DNA of 64,000 nt from Agromyces sp. LHK192. GTDB lineage: Bacteria; Actinomycetota; Actinomycetes; Actinomycetales; Microbacteriaceae. The notes under the pieces were generated by a model that saw only the letters and a program-made list of their open reading frames with translations, made no database searches and was not told where the DNA came from. The translations under genes and the position numbers were made by a program. Each line of letters opens with the position of its first letter. Positions within the stretch are counted from its first letter, which is position 1. The stretch spans positions 248,001 to 312,000 of the forward strand of contig NZ_CP034753.1 in assembly GCF_004006235.1 (NCBI RefSeq), given 5' to 3'. Below are positions 50,370-60,200 of this stretch, in pieces.

Positions 50370-51413
50370 ATGTCGGTGAGCGTGCGCGACGTCGCGGCCC
50401 TCGCGAACGTGTCGGTCGGAACCGTCTCGAACGTGCTGAACCGCCCCGACAAGGTCGCGCCGGCGACCGTCGCGCGCGTGCAGGCTGCGATCGACGAGCT
50501 CGGGTTCGTCCGCAACGACGCCGCCCGCCAGTTGCGGGCCGGCCGCAGCCGGTCGATCGGCCTCGTGGTGCTCGACGTGCGCAACCCGTTCTTCACCGAC
50601 GTGGCGCGCGGCGCCGAGGAGCGCGCTGCGACCGAGGGACTCACGATCCTGCTCGGCAACGGCGACGACGACCCCGAGCGGGAGGCCGCCTACCTCGACC
50701 TGTTCGAGGAGCAGCGCGTGCACGGGGTGCTGGTGTCGCCGTTGGGCGACGACCTGCGACGGCTCGAGCGGCTGCGGTCGCGCGGCACGCCCGTCGTGCT
50801 GGTCGATCGCGAGGCGCCCGACCTCGGCTTCTCGTCGGTGTCGGTCGACGACGTGGTCGGGGGCGAGCTGGCGGCCGGTCACCTGCTCGAGACGGGGCGC
50901 CGCCGCATCGCGTTCGTCGGCGGCCCGAGCGGCATCCGCCAGGTCGCCGACCGTCTCGCGGGCGCGCGCCGCGCGGTCGAGCGCGTCGACGGCGCCACGA
51001 TCGAGGTCGTCCCGACCGGCGCGCTCACGGTGCTCGAAGGGCGCGCCGCGGGCGAGCGCATCCGCGACCTCCCGCCCGAAGACCGGCCCGACGCGGTGTT
51101 CGCCGCCAACGACCTGCTGGCCATGGGCGTGCTGCAGGCACTCGTGATGCAGGGCGACGTGCGCGTGCCCGACGACATCGCCCTCGTCGGGTACGACGAC
51201 ATCGACTTCGCCTCGGCCGCGGTGGTGCCGCTCACCTCGATCCGGCAGCCCGCCGCGCTGATCGGCCACACCGCGGTGGAGCTGCTGCTCCGCGAGGCGG
51301 AGGGCGCAGCGGCCGGTGCGGCCGGGCCCGATGCCGGCGCCGGCGCTTCGCGCGAGCGCGTCGTGTTCCAGCCCGAGCTCGTCGTGCGTGCGTCGACGGC
51401 CGCGGTCGGCTGA
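50370..51413 (+). CDS. LacI-family regulator, paralogue of the 39887 regulator
   Basis: A 347-residue protein with GAAGGGGG upstream of ATG 50370. The helix-turn-helix is SVRDVAALANVSVGTVSNVL, sharing SVGTVSNVLNRP with the 39887 protein. The rest matches closely too: NPFFTDVARGAEERA, YLDLFEEQRVHGVLVSPLGD and RRRIAFVGGPSGIRQVADRL. The two are paralogues by duplication. It closes the rhamnoside operon region and probably binds the TGAAnCGnTTCA type of site. Confidence 0.88.
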   Translation: MSVSVRDVAALANVSVGTVSNVLNRPDKVAPATVARVQAAIDELGFVRNDAARQLRAGRSRSIGLVVLDVRNPFFTDVARGAEERAATEGLTILLGNGDDDPEREAAYLDLFEEQRVHGVLVSPLGDDLRRLERLRSRGTPVVLVDREAPDLGFSSVSVDDVVGGELAAGHLLETGRRRIAFVGGPSGIRQVADRLAGARRAVERVDGATIEVVPTGALTVLEGRAAGERIRDLPPEDRPDAVFAANDLLAMGVLQALVMQGDVRVPDDIALVGYDDIDFASAAVVPLTSIRQPAALIGHTAVELLLREAEGAAAGAAGPDAGAGASRERVVFQPELVVRASTAAVG

Positions 51414-51439
51414 GGCATCCGCTCGGCGCACGGGCCGGT

Positions 51440-52858
51440 CTAGCCGACCCGCGCCGATCGTGAACCGGCGGCCGCGTGCTCGGCCTCCGATGCCTCGTGC
51501 GCCGCATCCACCGCCTGCGCGACGAGCGTGTCGACGACGGGTTCGGATGCCTCGGCGACCGGCACCGGCACCGTCTGCGGCACCGCGATCGCCGCGGTCG
51601 GGGCGTCCGCGAACCGGATGGCCGGCGTCCAGCGCCGGTTCGGATGCCGCACCACGCGCATGCCGCGTGCGACCACGAGCCAGCCGACGCCGATGAGCGC
51701 GGCGACGCCTGCCGCGACGGCGGCCATGCCGAGTGCCCAGCGCGGTCCCCAGTCGTTCGCGATCGCGCCGACGATCGGCGCGCCGACGGGCGTGCCGCCC
51801 ATCATGATCGCCATGTAGATCGCCATGACCCGGCCGCGCAGCAGCGGGTCGGTCGTGGTCTGCACGTACCCGTTCGCCGTCGTGAGCAGCGTCACCGTGG
51901 CGAGGCCGATCAGGATCGTGGAGGCCGCGAACGCCCAGTACACGGGCATGACCGTCGAGATGAGCAGGCTCGCGGCGAGGCCTCCGGCGGCGATGATCAG
52001 CACCCGGATCCGGGCGCGTTCGCGCCGGGCGGCCAGCAGCGCGCCCGTGAGCGATCCGATCGCGAGGATCGAGTTCAGCACGCCGTACTCGCCGGCGCCG
52101 CGGCCGAACTCGACCGCCATCGTCGACGAGAAGATCGGGAAGTTCATGCAGAACGCCCCGATGAGGAACACCATGACGAACACGACGATGAGGTCGGGGC
52201 GGGTGCCGACGTAGCGGAATCCGGCGACGAAGGCGCCGCGTTGCGGCTTCGCCCGCGGGGTGCGGCGCATGGGCCGCCGGAGCAGGAGGAGCAGCGCGGC
52301 GATCACCGCGAGGAACGTGACCGCGTTGACGAGGAACACCCAGCCCGAACCGACCGCGACGATCGCGAACCCGGCGAACGCCGGGCCGATGAGGCGGGCG
52401 GCGTTGAACGACGCCGAGTTCAGGGCGACGGCGTTCGACATGTCGGAGCCGGCGACGAGGTCGGAGACGAACGTCTGCCGTGCGGGCGTGTCGACCGCGT
52501 TCACGATGCCGAGCAGGCCCGCGAAGACGTAGAGGTGCCAGAGCTCGGCGTGGCCGAGGAGGAGCAGCAGGCCGAGCGCGATGCCGAGCAGCATCATCGC
52601 GGTCTGGGTGGCGAGCAGGATCTTCCGCCGGTCGAACCGGTCGGCGATGAGCCCGGTGACCGGCACCAGCAGGAGCTGCGGGCCGAACTGCAGGGCCATG
52701 GTCACGCCGACCGCGAGGGCGTCGTTGTCGGTGAGCTCGGTCAGCACCACCCAGTTCTGCGCGGTCGACTGCATCCACGTGCCGATGTTCGACACGAGGG
52801 CGCCGATGAACCAGATCCGGTAGTCGACGTGGCGGAGGGAGCGGAAGACGGCCTTCAC
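51440..52858 (-). CDS. MFS exporter (MFS_3/EntS type)
   Basis: A 472-residue protein. The GTG at 52858 overlaps the MarR stop by 4 nt. RIWFIGALVSNIGTWMQSTA at the start and LIADRFDRRKILLATQTAM are typical of the MFS_3 family, which exports siderophores and drugs. About 12 hydrophobic segments fill residues 15-410; a polar Ala/Glu tail follows. Co-transcribed with MarR, so probably an inducible efflux pump. The substrate is unknown. Confidence 0.85.
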   Translation of the reverse strand: MKAVFRSLRHVDYRIWFIGALVSNIGTWMQSTAQNWVVLTELTDNDALAVGVTMALQFGPQLLLVPVTGLIADRFDRRKILLATQTAMMLLGIALGLLLLLGHAELWHLYVFAGLLGIVNAVDTPARQTFVSDLVAGSDMSNAVALNSASFNAARLIGPAFAGFAIVAVGSGWVFLVNAVTFLAVIAALLLLLRRPMRRTPRAKPQRGAFVAGFRYVGTRPDLIVVFVMVFLIGAFCMNFPIFSSTMAVEFGRGAGEYGVLNSILAIGSLTGALLAARRERARIRVLIIAAGGLAASLLISTVMPVYWAFAASTILIGLATVTLLTTANGYVQTTTDPLLRGRVMAIYMAIMMGGTPVGAPIVGAIANDWGPRWALGMAAVAAGVAALIGVGWLVVARGMRVVRHPNRRWTPAIRFADAPTAAIAVPQTVPVPVAEASEPVVDTLVAQAVDAAHEASEAEHAAAGSRSARVG

Positions 52859-53355
52859 CCGGTGAGCCTCGCGAGGATCGCCGTGGCCGCGACGAGGGTC
52901 TCCCGCTCGTCGGCCGTGAGTGCGGCGAACCGCTTCGCGAGCCACGCCTCGCGGCGGCGGCGGGTCTCGCGGACGATCGCGTCGCCGGGTTCGGTGACCC
53001 GGAGCAGCACCTTGCGGCCGTCGTCGGGCGACGCTTCGCGAGCGATCCAGCCGCCGTCGACGAGGCAGTTCACGGTGCGGTTCATCGACGGGGGAGTGAC
53101 CCGCTCGAGTTCGGCCAGGCGCCCGAGCGTGAGCGGTCCCTCTGCCGCCGTCCACATCAGTGCGGAGAACTGCGCGGCGCTGAGCTCGGCCTCTGCACGT
53201 TCCTGCCGCAGCCGACGCGCGAGGCGCATGACCGCGAGCCGCAGCTCGGTGCTCTGCTCCGCGGTCGACGTGCGGCGGGTCGCCGGGCGCCGGGGCGTCG
53301 AGCCGACCGCCGCCGTGTCGGCGGCGATCGGGGCGGAGGCGAGCGTTTCGGGCAT
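52855..53355 (-). CDS. MarR-family regulator of the efflux pump
   Basis: A 166-residue winged-helix protein. LRLAVMRLARRLRQERAEAE and PLTLGRLAELERVTPPSMNR mark the recognition region, and GWIAREASPDDGRKVLLRVT the wing. It is the first gene of an operon with the MFS exporter. The inverted CGTTAGC/GCTAACG sequence just upstream is its probable operator, so autoregulation by ligand release is likely. Confidence 0.87.
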   Translation of the reverse strand: MPETLASAPIAADTAAVGSTPRRPATRRTSTAEQSTELRLAVMRLARRLRQERAEAELSAAQFSALMWTAAEGPLTLGRLAELERVTPPSMNRTVNCLVDGGWIAREASPDDGRKVLLRVTEPGDAIVRETRRRREAWLAKRFAALTADERETLVAATAILARLTG

Positions 53356-53357
53356 TT

Positions 53358-53387
53358 CGTTAGCATACCAAATTAGTCTGGCTAACG
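53358..53387. promoter_or_regulatory. MarR operator
   Basis: CGTTAGC (53358-53364) and GCTAACG (53381-53387) are exact inverted complements separated by 16 bp, right before the MarR start. Confidence 0.6.
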
Positions 53388-53502
53388 ATTCGGATGCCCG
53401 GCGCGGATGCCCGGCGCGGATGCCCCGAGCCGCGTTCGCCGGCCACGAACTCGACCCGAGCCGGAAACAGCCGCGAAACCCCCGGGTGCGACTCTTCGGG
53501 GC

Positions 53503-55245
53503 ATGGGCACGCTCTTCGACGACTACGCGACGACCGCGGGTTCGCGCCGCGGGGCTGCGCCGCCCCCATGGGACGAGATGTTCCCCGACGGACTCAGCGA
53601 GGTCCGCGACACGTACCGCGAGCTCTTCCCGGTGCTCGCGGGCATGTCGCAGGAGGAGATCCGCGGGCGCACCGAGGCGCTCGCGAGCTCGTACCTCGCG
53701 CAGGGCGTCACGTTCGACTTCGCGGGCGAGGAGCGGCCGTTCCCGCTCGACGCGGTGCCGCGGGTCATCGCGGCATCCGACTGGGCGAGGGTCGAATCGG
53801 GCGTCGCGCAACGGGTGCGGGCGCTCGAGCGGTTCCTCGCCGACGTCTACGGGCCGCAGCACGCGGTGCGCGACGGGGTGATCCCGGCCGCGCTCGTCAG
53901 TTCGTCGACGCACTTCCACCGGCAGGCCGCCGGCATCGTCAGCGCGAACGGCGTACGCATCCAGGTCTCGGGCATCGACCTGATCCGCGACGAGCAGGGC
54001 GAATGGCGCGTGCTCGAAGACAACGTGCGCGTGCCGAGCGGCGTCAGCTACGTCATCTCGAACCGCCGTGTCATGGCGCAGACCCTGCCGGAGCTGTTCA
54101 CGAGCATGCGGGTGCGGCCCGTCGGCGACTACCCGAACCGCCTGCTTGCGGCGCTGCGCGCGAGCGCACCCGAGGGTATCGACGACCCGACGATCGTGGT
54201 GCTCACGCCCGGCGTCTACAACTCGGCGTACTACGAGCACACGCTGCTCGCCCGCCTCATGGGCGTCGAACTCGTCGAGGGCCGCGACCTCTTCTGCTCC
54301 GGCGGGCGCGTGTGGATGCGCACGACCGCCGGCCCCACCCGCGTCGACGTGATCTACCGGCGGGTCGACGACGAGTTCCTCGACCCCCAGCAGTTCCGGC
54401 CCGACTCGGTGCTCGGCGCGCCGGGCCTGATGCTCGCGGCGCGGCTCGGCCACGTCACGATCGCGAACGCCGTCGGCAATGGCGTCGCCGACGACAAGCT
54501 CGTCTACACGTACGTGCCCGACCTGATCCGCTACTACCTGGGCGAGGAGCCGATCCTCCCGAACGTGCACACCTGGCGGCTCGAGGAGCCGGGCGCGCTC
54601 GCCGAGGTGCTCGACCGGCTCGACGAGCTCGTCGTCAAGCCCGTCGACGGCTCGGGCGGCAAGGGGCTCGTCGTCGGGCCCGCGGCATCCCGTGCCGAAC
54701 TCGACGAGCTGCGATCGCGCCTGAAGGCCGATCCGCGCGGCTGGATCGCCCAGCCCGTCGTGCAGCTGTCGACGATCCCGACACTCGTCGAGGAGGGCAT
54801 GCGCCCCCGGCACGCCGACCTCCGGCCGTTCGCCGTGAACGACGGGAACGACGTGTGGGTGCTGCCGGGCGGCCTCACGCGGGTCGCGCTGCCCGAGGGG
54901 CAGCTCGTCGTGAACTCGTCGCAGGGCGGCGGGTCCAAGGACACCTGGGTGCTGGGCGACGGCTTCGCGACCGGTCCCATCGCGGAGCAGCGCCCGGCGC
55001 CCGGGTCGGTCGTCGCCGCTCAGGCGACGGCGCCGTCGCCGTCGCGGCCCGGTGCGCCGGCCTCGGGGGCGACGGATGCCCCGGCCGAGGCATCCGTCCG
55101 CCACGCCGTCGAGGCATCGCCGCAGGACTGGGACGCTCCCGTCCGCCAGCAGCAGCAGCAGCAACAGCAGACGGGTCTCGATACGGCCGCTCCTTCGTCG
55201 CGACCTCCTCGACCACCGGGGCGGACGGGAGGCACGCCATGCTGA
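53503..55245 (+). CDS. Circularly permuted type 2 ATP-grasp protein with polyglutamine tail
   Basis: A 580-residue protein. Residues 20-500 match the CP_ATPgrasp (PF14403) family: GVRIQVSGIDLIRDEQGEWR, VLEDNVRVPSGVSYVISNRR, VVLTPGVYNSAYYEHTLLAR and KPVDGSGGKGLVVGP. The reaction is unknown; such proteins are always found beside alpha-E and transglutaminase proteins, as here. The last 70 residues are not part of the family. They hold eight glutamines encoded by a CAG-rich run at 55147-55170, then residues read from a REP-like repeat. The stop overlaps the next start by 7 nt. Confidence 0.87.
   Translation: MGTLFDDYATTAGSRRGAAPPPWDEMFPDGLSEVRDTYRELFPVLAGMSQEEIRGRTEALASSYLAQGVTFDFAGEERPFPLDAVPRVIAASDWARVESGVAQRVRALERFLADVYGPQHAVRDGVIPAALVSSSTHFHRQAAGIVSANGVRIQVSGIDLIRDEQGEWRVLEDNVRVPSGVSYVISNRRVMAQTLPELFTSMRVRPVGDYPNRLLAALRASAPEGIDDPTIVVLTPGVYNSAYYEHTLLARLMGVELVEGRDLFCSGGRVWMRTTAGPTRVDVIYRRVDDEFLDPQQFRPDSVLGAPGLMLAARLGHVTIANAVGNGVADDKLVYTYVPDLIRYYLGEEPILPNVHTWRLEEPGALAEVLDRLDELVVKPVDGSGGKGLVVGPAASRAELDELRSRLKADPRGWIAQPVVQLSTIPTLVEEGMRPRHADLRPFAVNDGNDVWVLPGGLTRVALPEGQLVVNSSQGGGSKDTWVLGDGFATGPIAEQRPAPGSVVAAQATAPSPSRPGAPASGATDAPAEASVRHAVEASPQDWDAPVRQQQQQQQQTGLDTAAPSSRPPRPPGRTGGTPC
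55147..55170 (+). repeat. CAG-rich trinucleotide repeat
   Basis: Eight codons of CAG (one CAA) in frame, giving eight glutamines. It is the only run of this type in the window, and lies just before REP copy 3. Confidence 0.9.
55174..55219. repeat. REP-like dispersed repeat, copy 3, inside a coding tail
   Basis: GGTCTCGATACGG...CTCGACCACCGG, related to copies at 4171 and 29422 with extra bases in the centre. It lies inside the ATP-grasp reading frame and encodes part of its C-terminal tail. Confidence 0.6.
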
Positions 55246-56168
55246 GCCGCATCGCCGAGTCGCTGTTCTGGATCGGCCGGTACATCGAGCGGGCCGACGG
55301 CACCGCGCGCATCCTCGACGTGCACCTGCAACTCCTGCTCGAGGACCCGTGGATCGACGAGGACTCGGCCTGCCGGTCGCTGCTGTCGGTCATGGGCAGC
55401 ATCCCCAACGACGACGTGCCGATGCGCCGAGGCGACGTGATCGCGCTCCTCGCGGTCGACCGCACGCACGCGGCATCCATCGCGCACTCCGTCGCCTCGG
55501 CCCGCGAGAACGCGCGTCGCGCTCGCGAGATCGTGTCGACCGAGCTGTGGGAGGCGCTCAACGAGACGAACGCGCGGATGCCCCGGCGGGTGGCGAGCGA
55601 CAAGACCCACGAGTTCTTCCGGTGGGTGCGCGACCGGTCGGCGCTCGCCACGGGCGTCGTCGACTCCGCGTCGAGCCGCGACGAGGCCTGGCACTTCTTC
55701 TCGCTCGGCCGTGCGATCGAGCGGGCCGACATGACCGCGCGACTGCTCGCGACCCGCTCGCTCACCGAGGCGAGCGGCCCGAGCTGGACCACGTTGCTGC
55801 GCAGCTGCGGCGGCTACGAGGCGTACCTTCGCAGCTACCGAGGCGTGCCCTCGACCGAGTCCGCGGCGGAGTTCCTGCTCGTCGACCGGTTGTTCCCGAG
55901 GTCGATCATCTCGAGCATCATCCGCGCCGAGCAGTCGCTGCGCGAGATCGATCCGACCGCCGGCCGCGTCGGCATCACCGACCAGGCGCAACGGCAGCTC
56001 GGCCGCATCCGCTCCGAGCTCGAGTACCTTCCCGTGCCGGAACTGCTCGTCGACCTCGACGGCAACATGGAACGCGTGCAGGAGGGCATGTCGGCCGCGA
56101 GCGAGGCGATCCGGCAGCGCTACTTCCCGGCGATCGCGATGCCGGTCTGGATCGGGGAGGTCACATGA
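55239..56168 (+). CDS. Alpha-E domain protein (DUF403)
   Basis: A 309-residue all-helical protein. It starts MLSRIAESLFWIGRYIERAD, the mark of the alpha-E/DUF403 family, with SSRDEAWHFFSLGRAIERAD as its internal repeat. Function is unknown; it is always linked to the ATP-grasp gene. It overlaps that gene by 7 nt and the transglutaminase start by 4 nt, so the three are coupled. The role is likely in a peptide-bond forming step. Confidence 0.88.
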   Translation: MLSRIAESLFWIGRYIERADGTARILDVHLQLLLEDPWIDEDSACRSLLSVMGSIPNDDVPMRRGDVIALLAVDRTHAASIAHSVASARENARRAREIVSTELWEALNETNARMPRRVASDKTHEFFRWVRDRSALATGVVDSASSRDEAWHFFSLGRAIERADMTARLLATRSLTEASGPSWTTLLRSCGGYEAYLRSYRGVPSTESAAEFLLVDRLFPRSIISSIIRAEQSLREIDPTAGRVGITDQAQRQLGRIRSELEYLPVPELLVDLDGNMERVQEGMSAASEAIRQRYFPAIAMPVWIGEVT

Positions 56169-57010
56169 GCCGCATCCGCATCGTGCACCGCACGGGCTTC
56201 AGCTACGACGCGCCGGCGACGGCGTCGTACAACGAGGCGCGCATGCTGCCGCACTCGGCCGGCGAGCAGTTCGTGCTCCAGGCGGGCCTCGACATCCGGC
56301 CCGCGGCCACGCAGCACACGTACCTGGACTACTGGGGCACTCGGGTCTCGACGTTCGAGGTGCTGACGCCGCACACCGAACTGTCGGTCACGGCGACGAG
56401 CCTCGTCGAGGTGCGGCCGGCGCCCGTGCCGCGCTCCGACCTGGGCTGGGACGAGCTCGCCGGCGCCGTCGGCTCGTCGGTCGCGCTCGTCGAGGCCCTG
56501 ACGCAGACCGCGTCGACGACCCCGCCGGACGATCTCGCCGAACTCGCCCGACGCGTCGCCGACGAGGGCGCGCCGGTCGGCGAGACCGCGCTCGAGATCT
56601 GCCGCGAGGTGGGGGCCGCGATGCAGTACGTGCCCGGCGTCACGGGCGTCGGTTCGACCGCGTCGGATGCCTGGGGCGACCGCAAGGGCGTCTGCCAGGA
56701 CATCGCGCACGTCGCGCTCGGCGCGCTGCGCTCGGCCGGGATTCCCGCCCGCTACGTGTCGGGCTACCTGCACCCCGATGCCGGGGCGGCGATCGGGCAG
56801 ACGGTGACCGGCGAGTCGCATGCCTGGGTCGAGTGGTTCGCGGGGGAGTGGCGCGCCTACGACCCGACCAACCTCACCGAGGTCGGCGAGCTGCACGTGA
56901 CGGTCGGCCGCGGCCGCGACTACACGGACGTCTCCCCGCTTCGGGGCGTGTACGCGGGGCCCGGGGCATCCGAGCTGTTCGTGTCGGTGGAGATCACGCG
57001 CGTCTCGTGA
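56165..57010 (+). CDS. Transglutaminase-like protease-fold protein
   Basis: A 281-residue protein with an N-terminal beta domain (SRIRIVHRTGFSYDAPATAS) and a transglutaminase core. The catalytic triad is visible: Cys in DRKGVCQDIAHVALG, His in TGESHAWVEWF and Asp in YDPTNLTEVG. This is the third partner of the ATP-grasp/alpha-E set, possibly cleaving or crosslinking peptides. The substrate is unknown. Confidence 0.88.
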   Translation: MSRIRIVHRTGFSYDAPATASYNEARMLPHSAGEQFVLQAGLDIRPAATQHTYLDYWGTRVSTFEVLTPHTELSVTATSLVEVRPAPVPRSDLGWDELAGAVGSSVALVEALTQTASTTPPDDLAELARRVADEGAPVGETALEICREVGAAMQYVPGVTGVGSTASDAWGDRKGVCQDIAHVALGALRSAGIPARYVSGYLHPDAGAAIGQTVTGESHAWVEWFAGEWRAYDPTNLTEVGELHVTVGRGRDYTDVSPLRGVYAGPGASELFVSVEITRVS

Positions 57011-57213
57011 ACGGTGCCCCGCAGCAGGGGTGACTCTGCCGAAGGGTACACGGGCGCGCCTGCGCGCAGCGATCATCCACTCCGCGGCCCTCTCGCGGTT
57101 CCGATCACCGATTCCCGCTGAATACTTGACGGCTGTGCTCGCTCAATGATCCTATGTGATTGCTTTCCAGAGTTTCAATCACTGTCGATCAAACTTCGAG
57201 AGAGGACGCGCTC
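57011..57213. promoter_or_regulatory. Promoter region of the GH31 gene
   Basis: This 203-bp gap contains TTGACG at 57126-57131 as a possible -35, without a convincing -10 at standard spacing. An imperfect inverted pair near 57170-57193 (GTTTCAATC...GATCAAAC) may be an operator. AGAGGA lies 7 nt before GTG 57214. Confidence 0.35.
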
Positions 57214-60200
57214 GTGCAGCAGTACCCGTCCAGACGGTCCGCGAACCTCCGCACGGCGGCGGTCGCGGCATCCGTGCTCCTCGCCGTCACCGGGGTCGGC
57301 CTCGTCGCCGCGCCCGCGACGGCGGCACCATCGGCCACGGCATCGCCCGCGGCCGCCACCACGCCGATCACCCCGAAGCCCGTCACCCCCGAGGTGCCGG
57401 TCGACCCGGCCGGTGAGACCCTCGGCGCCGTCACCGGCGTCGAACGCCACGGCGCGGCGGTCACCCTCACCGCCGAACGCGGCGCATTCCGGGTGACCTT
57501 CCTCGAATCCGGCACGTTCCGGCTCGAGGCCGACCCCACCGGATCGTTCACCGACCCGGCGAACACGCCGCAGGGCGACCCGGCCCGCACGGCGAACATC
57601 GTCGTCGGCGCCGACACCTTCGACGGCGGTGGCGTGAAGGTCACGCAGGGCACCACCATCCGCATCACCAGCAAGCAGGTGACCGTCGACGTCGACCGGG
57701 CGACCGGCCGGATCTCGGCGCACCTGAAGAACGGCACGCCGATCCTCGAGGAGTCGTCGCCGCTCACCTTCGGCGCCGGCTCCGCGACCCAGCACCTCCG
57801 GGTCGGCGCGGGCGAGCAGTTCCTCGGCGGCGGCATGCAGAACGGCCGGTCGGTGCACACCGGCGCCACCATCAACATCGCCCGCAACTTCGACTGGGAT
57901 GACGACGGCTACCCGAACGCCGTTCCGTACTACATGTCGTCGCAGGGCTACGGGGTGCTGCGGAACACCTTCGCACGCGGCAGCTACGACTTCGCCGCCG
58001 GCACCACGACGCACGAGGAGCGCCGGTTCGACGCGTACTAATTCGTCGGCGACTACGGCCAGGCGCTCGAGTCGTACACGCAGCTCACCGGCCGCCCGCT
58101 CATGCCGCCGATCTACGCGCTCGAGTACGGCGACGCCGACTGCTACAACCGGTCGAACCCGGACTACAGCTCGTCGGGCTACGGCGACCCCGAGAACACG
58201 AAGCAGCGCACCCCGCAGGCCCTCAACATCGCGAAGCAGTTCGTCGAGCACGACATGCCCGCCGGCTGGATGCTCGTCAACGACGGCTACGGATGCGAGT
58301 ACGTGGAGCTGCCCGAGACGGTCGACGCGATCGGCGCGGAGACGGGTCTCGAGGTCGGCCTCTGGACCCAGCGCTCGCTGACGAACCAGGAGTACGAGGT
58401 CGGCGAGGCCGGCGTGCGCCTGCGCAAGCTCGACGTCGCGTGGGTCGGCTCCGGCTACCGGCAGGCCCTCACCGGCTGCGAGGCCGCGCACGGCGGCATC
58501 GAGCAGTACTCCGACGCCCGCGGAACCTCGCTGATGGTCGAGGGGTGGGCCGGCTCCCAGCGCTGCGGCATGCAGTGGACGGGAGATCACTCGGGCAACC
58601 TCGACGCCGTCCGCTGGCAGGTCTCGGCCCTGGCCGGCGCCGGCAACTCGGGCCTCGCGTTCACCACGGGCGACGTCGACGGCATCTTCGGCGGATCGGC
58701 CGAGAGCTACGTGCGCGACCTCCAGTGGAAGGCATTCGCTCCGGCGCTGTACTCGATGAGCGGCTGGGCACCCGTCGACAAGCGGCCGTGGCTCTACGGC
58801 GAGGAGGCGACCGAGATCAACCGGTCGTACCTCCAGCTGCGTCAGCGGCTGATGCCCTACCTCTACACGCTGGCCGAGCAGTCGCACCGCACGGGCCTGC
58901 CGATGATGCGATCGCTGGCGCTCGAATACCCCGACGACCCCGGCGCCTACAGCGTCGAGGCGGGCAACGAGTTCCTCCTCGGCGAGGACTACCTGGTCGC
59001 CCCGGTGTTCAGCGACACCGACGTGCGAAACGGCATCTACCTGCCGGCCGGCACGCAGTGGGTCGACTACTGGACCGGCGCCCTCCACGAGGGCGGCACG
59101 GTGCTCAACGGGTACCCGGCGCCCCTCGAGACGCTGCCGATCTTCGTTCGGGCCGGCGCCGTGATCCCGCAGGGACCGGTCGCCCGCAACGCCTCGCTCG
59201 TGCCCGAGGACTCGACGGTCACGCTCGAGGTCTACCCGCAGGGCGACTCGGAGTTCACGCTGTACGAGGACGACGAGGTCACGCGGGCCCATCAGGACGG
59301 AGCCTCGAGCCGGCAGGCGTTCGAGGTCGACGCACCCAAGGCGGGCAAGAAGGGCACGGTCAAGGTCGAGCTCGGCGCCCGAGACGGCGACTACGACGGC
59401 AAGGCCGACGCCCGCGACTACCGCCTCGTCGTCCACACCGGTTCGAAGCCGAAGGACGTGAAGATCGGATCGACGAAGCTCGTCGAGGTCTCCGACGAGT
59501 CGGTGCTCGACCGCCGGGTCGGGTGGACCTACGACGCCGACCGCGCGGGCGGGGTGGTGATCGTGCAGACCGCCGACGTGCCGTCGGCCGAGCGGACCCG
59601 CATCACGCTCACCGACACCAGCGGCGTCGGCGGGCAGGACGCGGACGCGGCTGCGGCATCCGTCTCGGTCGCACTCGACGGTCGCGTCTTCCAGGGTGAC
59701 CGGACCACCGTCTCGGCCACCTTCGCGAACACGGGCAGGAAGGCGAAGACGGATGTCGCGCTGACGCCGACGGCGCCCGACGGTTGGACGCTCGTCTCGG
59801 CGACGGGAGACCGCCACGACCGCGTCGACGCGGGAGGCAGCGTCACCGGCGAGTTCGTCTACGAGCTCACCGATCAGGCGGCCGCCGGTGCGCAGACCGT
59901 GCGGGTCGGCGCCGAGTACACGTCGGCGTCGCGCCAGGTCGTGACGGTGAGCGGGGCGAACCAGCTGTACGTCGCCTACGGCTCGATCGCCGGCGCCTAC
60001 AACGCGGTGTCGATCACCGACCTCTCGACGGCGTCGGCGGGCGACTTCGACGGCGGCGGGGCGACGTTCTCGGCCGAGGCCCTCGAGCGGGCCGGGGTCG
60101 TCCCGGGCGGCGCGGTGACGGTCGGCAGCGGTGAGGCCGCGATCGAGTACCGCTGGCCCGAGCCGGCCGGCGAGCCGAACTCGGTCTCACCGGCAGGCCA

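Noticed and set aside
29439..51413. Horizontally acquired island with integrase boundaries
   Set aside because: Codon style and the GGATGCC bias match the flanks, and no tRNA, integrase or att repeats were seen at either end.
58039..58041. Recoded or readthrough TAA in the GH31 gene
   Set aside because: TAA is the least leaky stop, no recoding element is visible, and a one-base change from TAC explains it.
57175..59817. 880-residue minus-strand frame opposite the GH31 gene
   Set aside because: It is Arg/Val/Asp/Gly-rich with no motif, and the plus strand holds the catalytic GH31 blocks.
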